In this document: positions 59,832-64,000 of the stretch, one piece after another
Position numbering within the stretch: the stretch's first letter is position 1
How the letters are laid out: each line of letters starts with the position of its first letter
Assembly: GCA_963666755.2 (NCBI GenBank)
Contig: CAXXGW010000009.1
Span: 558,001 to 622,000 of the forward strand
Origin: CAXXOK01 sp963666755
Lineage (GTDB): Bacteria; Bacillota; Clostridia; Christensenellales; Aristaeellaceae
DNA: 64,000 nucleotides
Direction: 5' to 3'
The notes under the pieces: model-generated
The model's input: only the letters and a program-made list of their open reading frames with translations
Database searches by the model: none
What the model was told of the DNA's origin: nothing
Made by a program: the position numbers and the translations under genes

Positions 59832-59860
59832 AGTATACATCCATTCGGGGGGTCTGTCAA
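59832..59860 (-). promoter_or_regulatory. Promoter of the amino acid ABC operon
   Basis: On the minus strand TTGACA (59860-59855), 17 nt, TATACT (59837-59832), 43 nt before the ATG. Confidence 0.8.
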
Positions 59861-59875
59861 CCCTAAAATGTATAA

Positions 59876-60457
59876 TTATTCAACTTTTTTGCGCCCGGAT
59901 GCCGGAGCGCTTTCCAGATAGCGTTTTTGCCCCTCGCGGTAATAATCGCCGCCCCGGCAATCCAGCGCAACCGTCAGCGGCAGATCGCGCACCTGCAGGC
60001 GCTTGACGGACTCGGTGCCCAGATCGTCATAGGCAACCACCTGCACGCTTTCGATGCAGTCGGCCATATAGGCTGCGCAGCCTGCCGCCGCCACAAAATA
60101 CACGCTTCCGGTTTCCATCAGCGCATCCCGCACGGCCTGCCCGCGCTCCCCTTTGCCAATGATGGCCCGCAGCCCGTAATGCAATAACTGCGGGGTGTAA
60201 GGGTCCATGCGCACGCTGGTGGTGGGGCCGATCGAGCCGGAGGCCCGGCCAGGCGGGGTAGGCGTTGGGCCTGCATAAAAAACCGTTTGCCCCTGCAGGT
60301 CTACCGGCAAGGCTTCGCCCCGGTCAAGGGCGGCGCAAAGGCGTGCGTGCGCGGCGTCGCGGGCGGTATAGACGGTGCCGCTGAGCAATACGGCATCCCC
60401 CGCGCGGAGGGATTGCAGCGTTTCGGTATCCAGAGGCGAACGGATGCTTTTCGGCAT
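59876..60457 (-). CDS. Class I fumarate hydratase, beta subunit
   Basis: A 193-residue protein equal to the C-terminal domain of class I fumarase or L(+)-tartrate dehydratase. DAVLLSGTVYTARDAAHARL, YAGPTPTPPGRASGSIGPTT, SVRMDPYTPQLL, IIGKG and YFVAAAGCAAYMADCI are typical. It forms the active site with the alpha subunit encoded next upstream. The start MPKSIRSP follows AAAGGAAGG; a longer frame lacks support. Fumarase is more common than tartrate dehydratase but the two are hard to separate by eye. Confidence 0.88.
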   Translation of the reverse strand: MPKSIRSPLDTETLQSLRAGDAVLLSGTVYTARDAAHARLCAALDRGEALPVDLQGQTVFYAGPTPTPPGRASGSIGPTTSVRMDPYTPQLLHYGLRAIIGKGERGQAVRDALMETGSVYFVAAAGCAAYMADCIESVQVVAYDDLGTESVKRLQVRDLPLTVALDCRGGDYYREGQKRYLESAPASGRKKVE

Positions 60458-60561
60458 GAAAACCTTCCTTTCAGGGCGGCGCAAAGGCGGTGGGCCTGCC
60501 TGGCGTTGCTGCATATGAGTGCATAGTCATACAAACCGAGGATGGCGATCACTCGCGGCAG

Positions 60562-61413
60562 TTACAGCGTTTCGCTGGCGTGGCGGGTCACATGGCAGCC
60601 GACGTTTACCGCGACGGGCAGGCCCGCAATGTGGGTGGGCGCGGTTTGAATGCGCACCTGCAGCGCGGTGTGCAGCCCGCCGAACCCCTGCGGCCCGATG
60701 CCCAGCGCGTTGATCTGCTCCAGCAGCTCCCGTTCCAGCGCATCATAATAGGGGTCGGGGTGCGGGCCTTCGCGCAGCGTCACAAGCGCTTCCTTGGCAA
60801 GCAATGCCACCTGCTCGAACGTGCCTCCAATCCCTACGCCCAGCATAATCGGGGGGCAGGGGTTTGCGCCGGCCAGTCGGACGGTTTCCAATACAAAAGC
60901 CTTGACGCCTTCCACCCCGTCGGCCGGGGTGAGCATGGCAAGGCGGCTCATATTCTCACTGCCAAAGCCCTTGGGGGCGACGGTCAGCTTAAGCCGATCC
61001 CCGGCGACAAGGCGAGTGTGCAGTACGGCGGGGGTGTTGTCGCCGGTGTTGCCGCGCCGCAGGGGGTCGGCCACAACGGATTTGCGCAGCCAGCCTTCGG
61101 TATAGCCGCGCGCTACCCCGGCGTTCACGGCGGCCTCCAGCGTGTCGCCCTCAAGGTGCAGGTCCTGCCCGACTTCAGCAAACACAACGGCCATGCCGGT
61201 ATCCTGGCAGATGGGCGCGGGCCGCGAGAGGGCCACATCGGCGTTGCGCTGCAGAAGGTTCAGCATTTCCCGCGCGGGGGGGTAAGGCTCCGTTTGCGCC
61301 GCCGCGTCCAGCAGCGTGCGCACAGGGCGCGGTAAAACCGTGCAGGCCTGTATGCAAAGGCGTGCCACACAGTCGGTAACGGCCTCGGCCGTAAGCGTGC
61401 GAAGGTTCGCCAT
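60562..61413 (-). CDS. Class I fumarate hydratase, alpha subunit (4Fe-4S)
   Basis: A 283-residue cytoplasmic iron-sulfur enzyme domain. The three cluster cysteines lie in ICQDTGMAVVF, GANPCPPIMLGVGIGG and NVGCHVTRH. RKSVVADPLRRGNTGDNTPA and KGFGSENMSRLAML are active-site motifs. It interconverts fumarate and malate with the beta subunit; tartrate dehydration is an alternative. The start at MANLRTLT follows GGAAGGAG by 8 nt. The two subunit genes are 104 nt apart, alpha first. Confidence 0.9.
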   Translation of the reverse strand: MANLRTLTAEAVTDCVARLCIQACTVLPRPVRTLLDAAAQTEPYPPAREMLNLLQRNADVALSRPAPICQDTGMAVVFAEVGQDLHLEGDTLEAAVNAGVARGYTEGWLRKSVVADPLRRGNTGDNTPAVLHTRLVAGDRLKLTVAPKGFGSENMSRLAMLTPADGVEGVKAFVLETVRLAGANPCPPIMLGVGIGGTFEQVALLAKEALVTLREGPHPDPYYDALERELLEQINALGIGPQGFGGLHTALQVRIQTAPTHIAGLPVAVNVGCHVTRHASETL

Positions 61414-61714
61414 CGGTTCCACTCCTTCCAAAATCGGGGCGTTGGTCTGGTCAGGATAATGTGCACCGAAAGGTCTTGCTCTTTGGAACGCAGGAAATTT
61501 ACAGGGATTGGTTTTCAAAGAAGGAGCAGCGGCTGCACCTGCCATATGCCGGGATCATCGGCAGGCGCATCGGAATGCGCTGGCTGAGCCTATGGCGACG
61601 AACCGTCTTTCCCTCCGTATGCCCGGGGCATAGCCAATCCGGAAAATCGGTTGGAACGATCCTGCGGAAGGATCGGCCATGCTAGGCACCCTAAGGCGTT
61701 TATACGGAACAGGC
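61414..61714. other. Gap between fumarase alpha and the metallophosphoesterase gene
   Basis: About 300 bp without a supported gene. A 74-codon rightward frame (61461-61685) has no ribosome binding site or recognisable family. Short palindromes such as GATCC/GGATC (around 61659-61675) and ATGCCC/GGGCAT are present. No clear promoter for the fumarase genes was found. Confidence 0.4.
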
Positions 61715-62395
61715 TTAATCCAGCTCCAGCTGCAACACTTCGCAGGGGTTGCCCCAACGCGGTGCGGGCACGGGGTTTCCGGCCCCCGCGCTGATAATCA
61801 TTCGCCCGTCCACCACGCCGCGGGTATAACGGGGGAAAATCCCCTGCCCCGGTGCATACAGCCCCTGTCCGAAAATGCGAATCTGCCCGCCGTGCGCGTG
61901 TCCGGCAAGCACCAAATCCACATCCGCGCCGCGAAGGCAACGCATGTATTCCTCCGGTTTATGGCACAGCAACAGGCGGAAGCCCGGCTCGGCGGCAAGG
62001 GCTGGCACAATGTCCGGCGCGCCATAACGCTCCGGCCGGTACCAGCAGCCAATCGCCAGTTCGCCCAGCCGGGCAGTCTGGTTAAACAGCAACTGGGCCT
62101 GCGTGCGCCCGACCGCCTCGCGGAAGGCGGCAAAGTGCTTTAATCGCATTTCATGGTTGCCGACGCCCACAAAGGTGGGCACGCGCCGCGAGGCTTCATC
62201 CAAAAAGGCGATGCCGTTGCCGTAACTCTGCCGGTAACGGTTTGCTGTATCGCCGGCGGCAATCAGCGCATCCATCCCCTCCAGCAGAGGCAGGATGTCC
62301 TGATAGGGCGCGTCATGCAGATCGCTGACCACCAGCAGCCGCAGGGGGTGGGTCAGCCTGCCGGTATGCCATTGGTAAGGGGTTACGGTTCGCAT
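61715..62395 (-). CDS. Metallophosphoesterase (YkuE-like)
   Basis: A 226-residue calcineurin-fold phosphoesterase. The metal-binding motifs are LLVVSDLHDAPY, IAAGDTANRY, VGVGNHEMRL, LLLCHKPEEY and LAGHAHGGQIRI. The GHAHGGQ ending and LYAPGQGIFPRYTRG resemble YkuE-type enzymes, some of which act on lipid-linked or nucleotide phosphates. There is no signal peptide, so it is cytoplasmic or loosely membrane-bound. GGAGGG precedes the ATG. Confidence 0.9.
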   Translation of the reverse strand: MRTVTPYQWHTGRLTHPLRLLVVSDLHDAPYQDILPLLEGMDALIAAGDTANRYRQSYGNGIAFLDEASRRVPTFVGVGNHEMRLKHFAAFREAVGRTQAQLLFNQTARLGELAIGCWYRPERYGAPDIVPALAAEPGFRLLLCHKPEEYMRCLRGADVDLVLAGHAHGGQIRIFGQGLYAPGQGIFPRYTRGVVDGRMIISAGAGNPVPAPRWGNPCEVLQLELD

Positions 62396-62493
62396 GGGTT
62401 CCCTCCGTTGCTGTGTCCGGCCGCAGGGATAAGCCCGCGGCATGCGTGAGGGGCGGCCGCTTTGGCCGCCCCTCGGGGAGGAAGCGCGCGGCC

Positions 62494-63861
62494 TCAGTCG
62501 GCCAGACGATCCTTATAAATCTTAGCCTGCGCATCCGTGACCCACTGGGTAACGGCGGCGTTGTAGACTTCGTCCTGCTTGGTGGAGAGCAGCTCCGCCT
62601 GCAGGGCGTCCTTCACATCCTCCAGCGCGACGGCGCCTTCGGTCACATCGTCCACATACTTAACAATGTGGATGCCGTAATCCGTCTGGAAGGGCGCGGA
62701 CACATCCCCGGGCTTGGCCAGCGCCATCGCCTCGGTGGTGAAGGCCTCGACCCACTGCGTATCGCCGGTGCAAACCAGATAGCCTTCGGTTTTGCCCGGA
62801 TCGCTCTGCATGCCGGTATCTTCGCCGTACTGGGCCATCAGGGCGTCGAAATCTTCACCCGCGGCCAGCTTGGCGACGATCTCGTCCACGGTGGGCTGCA
62901 GGGCGGCATAAGCCTTGGCCTTGGCGGCATCCAGCTGGGTGTTCAGATCGGCCAGCTCGGTTTCCAGCTGCGTTTTGGCAGCGGCCAGCTCCGTGCGGCT
63001 CTGCGCCTGATCGGCGGTATCGGTGGTCGCATCGGTCGGCAGCGCCGCGATGCTGGTGGCGTTGGTATCCAGATCGCTTTGCTTGGCAGTGATCTGGCTC
63101 TGCAGGTCGCTGATGGCGGTGCTGTCGGCATCGCTCAGCTTGCGCAGAATGTTCTTGACATGGCGGTAACCGGCCGGCCGGTAGTAAATGGTCGCGCCGT
63201 TGCTCACGTCGGTGGCGTACTGCACCAGATTGCTGGCGTAGCTGCTCTTGGCGGCGTCCAGCTTCTGGGTGTAGCTGTCGGAAATCTCCTGATCGGTCAC
63301 GGTCACGTCCTTCACCACATCGGCGCGGAGCTTTTCCGTTTGCTTGCTCTTGGTCTGGCTTTCCAGCAATGCGTCCTTGGTGGGGTAGCCGAGCTCCGCC
63401 ATCTTGGCGGCAACGGCCTGATCCAGCGCATCCCCGGTCAGGGTGGTGTCGGCAAAGTTGGAGGCTTTCACGTTGTCGATGTAGCCGGACCACGTTTTAT
63501 CCACGGAAGCCTGCACATCGCTGAGCTCCTGCTCGGTCAGGGTATCAAAACCGAGCTCCTGAATTTTCTGGTTGATGACCGCGTCCTGAATCAGCGCCTC
63601 AATGGCGGAATCCTGCGCGGCGGAAATCGACTCTGCGCTGGTGGGGTCAAAGCTCATGCCGTAGGCGTTGTACATGTACGCCTGGTAATTCAGGGTGTTA
63701 TCCACAGCGGTCTGCACTTCCGCCTTGGTGATGGTCTTGCCCGCAACCTCAATGATGGCGGTCTGTGCGTCGACCGTCGCGTCCCTTTCGATGAGGCTGC
63801 AGCTCGTGGTCAGCACGATTGCCGCGATCATCAGTACCGCCAGAAATACACGCTTGCGCAT
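62494..63861 (-). CDS. Parvulin-type peptidyl-prolyl isomerase lipoprotein (PrsA/SurA-like) with coiled-coil insertion
   Basis: A 455-residue lipoprotein foldase. The signal ends with lipobox LTTSC at Cys21. An N-terminal SurA-like helical domain covers about 40-220. The parvulin domain starts at YRHVKNIL (His234) and resumes with KLAAGEDFDALMAQYGEDTG (Phe338), ending VSAPFQTDYGIHIVKYVDD. Between them lie about 75 extra residues of heptad-like coiled coil (ITAKQSDLDTNATSI and AAKTQLETELADLNTQLDAA). It should help fold secreted proteins outside the membrane. AAGGGGAGA precedes the ATG. Confidence 0.88.
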   Translation of the reverse strand: MRKRVFLAVLMIAAIVLTTSCSLIERDATVDAQTAIIEVAGKTITKAEVQTAVDNTLNYQAYMYNAYGMSFDPTSAESISAAQDSAIEALIQDAVINQKIQELGFDTLTEQELSDVQASVDKTWSGYIDNVKASNFADTTLTGDALDQAVAAKMAELGYPTKDALLESQTKSKQTEKLRADVVKDVTVTDQEISDSYTQKLDAAKSSYASNLVQYATDVSNGATIYYRPAGYRHVKNILRKLSDADSTAISDLQSQITAKQSDLDTNATSIAALPTDATTDTADQAQSRTELAAAKTQLETELADLNTQLDAAKAKAYAALQPTVDEIVAKLAAGEDFDALMAQYGEDTGMQSDPGKTEGYLVCTGDTQWVEAFTTEAMALAKPGDVSAPFQTDYGIHIVKYVDDVTEGAVALEDVKDALQAELLSTKQDEVYNAAVTQWVTDAQAKIYKDRLAD

Positions 63862-63906
63862 ACTCGGTCTCCCCTTATCGTTCCTATAATCGCCGAAGCT
63901 CAAATC

Positions 63907-63935
63907 ATTATACCCGATCCCAGCACAATCGGCAA
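63907..63935 (-). promoter_or_regulatory. Promoter of the foldase gene
   Basis: On the minus strand TTGCCG (63935-63930), 17 nt, TATAAT (63912-63907), 46 nt before the ATG. Confidence 0.72.
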
Positions 63936-64000
63936 CCATTTCTTATGAAGCTTCACGCATTGTTCACGCACGCGGCGGCACTTGATTCTTCCCGGAGGTT

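Noticed and set aside
61461..61685. Small 74-residue gene
   Set aside because: No ribosome binding site, no promoter and no recognisable similarity; it may be chance.

Overview
The window is about 64 kb of gene-dense, GC-rich DNA. It reads like a member of the Bacillota, most likely a high-GC Clostridia lineage; a Christensenellales-like organism is my best guess from memory and is not proven. The signs are strong GGAGG ribosome binding sites, Firmicutes-type PhoP boxes with hexamers every 11 bp, and many sugar ABC operons paired with AraC or GntR regulators. All six secreted solute-binding proteins carry a plain type I signal peptide and no lipobox, while two other proteins are clear lipoproteins. 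That is unusual for a single-membrane Gram-positive. I saw no rRNA, tRNA, CRISPR array, phage or transposase.

Layout. 1-4.3 kb: the 3' part of a giant SdrD/Cna-B repeat surface protein. 4.8-9.3 kb: a DUF523 protein, a polyprenyl-phosphate sugar transferase, a nucleotidyltransferase and galE, an envelope polysaccharide module. 9.6-14.6 kb: glmS, a 2-hydroxyacid dehydrogenase, a HAD phosphatase and a CNNM/CorC transporter. 14.9-21.5 kb: a complete phosphate regulon (pstCAB-phoU-phoB-phoR leftwards, pstS rightwards) around two mirrored PhoP boxes; PstS looks circularly permuted. 21.6-30.6 kb: an AraC regulator and a disaccharide ABC operon with a GH65 phosphorylase, then an SIS isomerase and a ROK kinase.

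31.1-38.2 kb: an RbsA/RbsC-type sugar ABC operon that also encodes a split bacterial Tm-1 pair (UPF0261 plus PEP-hydrolase-type TIM barrel). It has a consensus promoter, a FadR-type operator and a roughly 345-nt leader with a terminator-like hairpin. 38.4-40.7 kb: a class II aldolase, a small lipoprotein, a cupin and the likely GntR/FadR-type regulator. 40.8-48.8 kb: an AraC regulator and a hexuronate operon (uxuA, an SDR, uxaC, an RraA-family gene and a DctPQM TRAP transporter). 48.8-53.1 kb: a Gld-type ABC exporter whose permease gene carries a frameshift. 53.1-56.9 kb: a cobalamin riboswitch with btuFCD, then a nitroreductase. 57.4-59.8 kb: a polar amino acid ABC operon. 59.9-63.9 kb: two-subunit class I fumarase, a metallophosphoesterase and a parvulin-type foldase lipoprotein.

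Four copies of a roughly 160-bp imperfect palindromic repeat lie between genes. In three of them both ends are flanked by the same locus-specific hairpin, with the stem conserved and the loop changed. I regard this as the most novel structure in the window.
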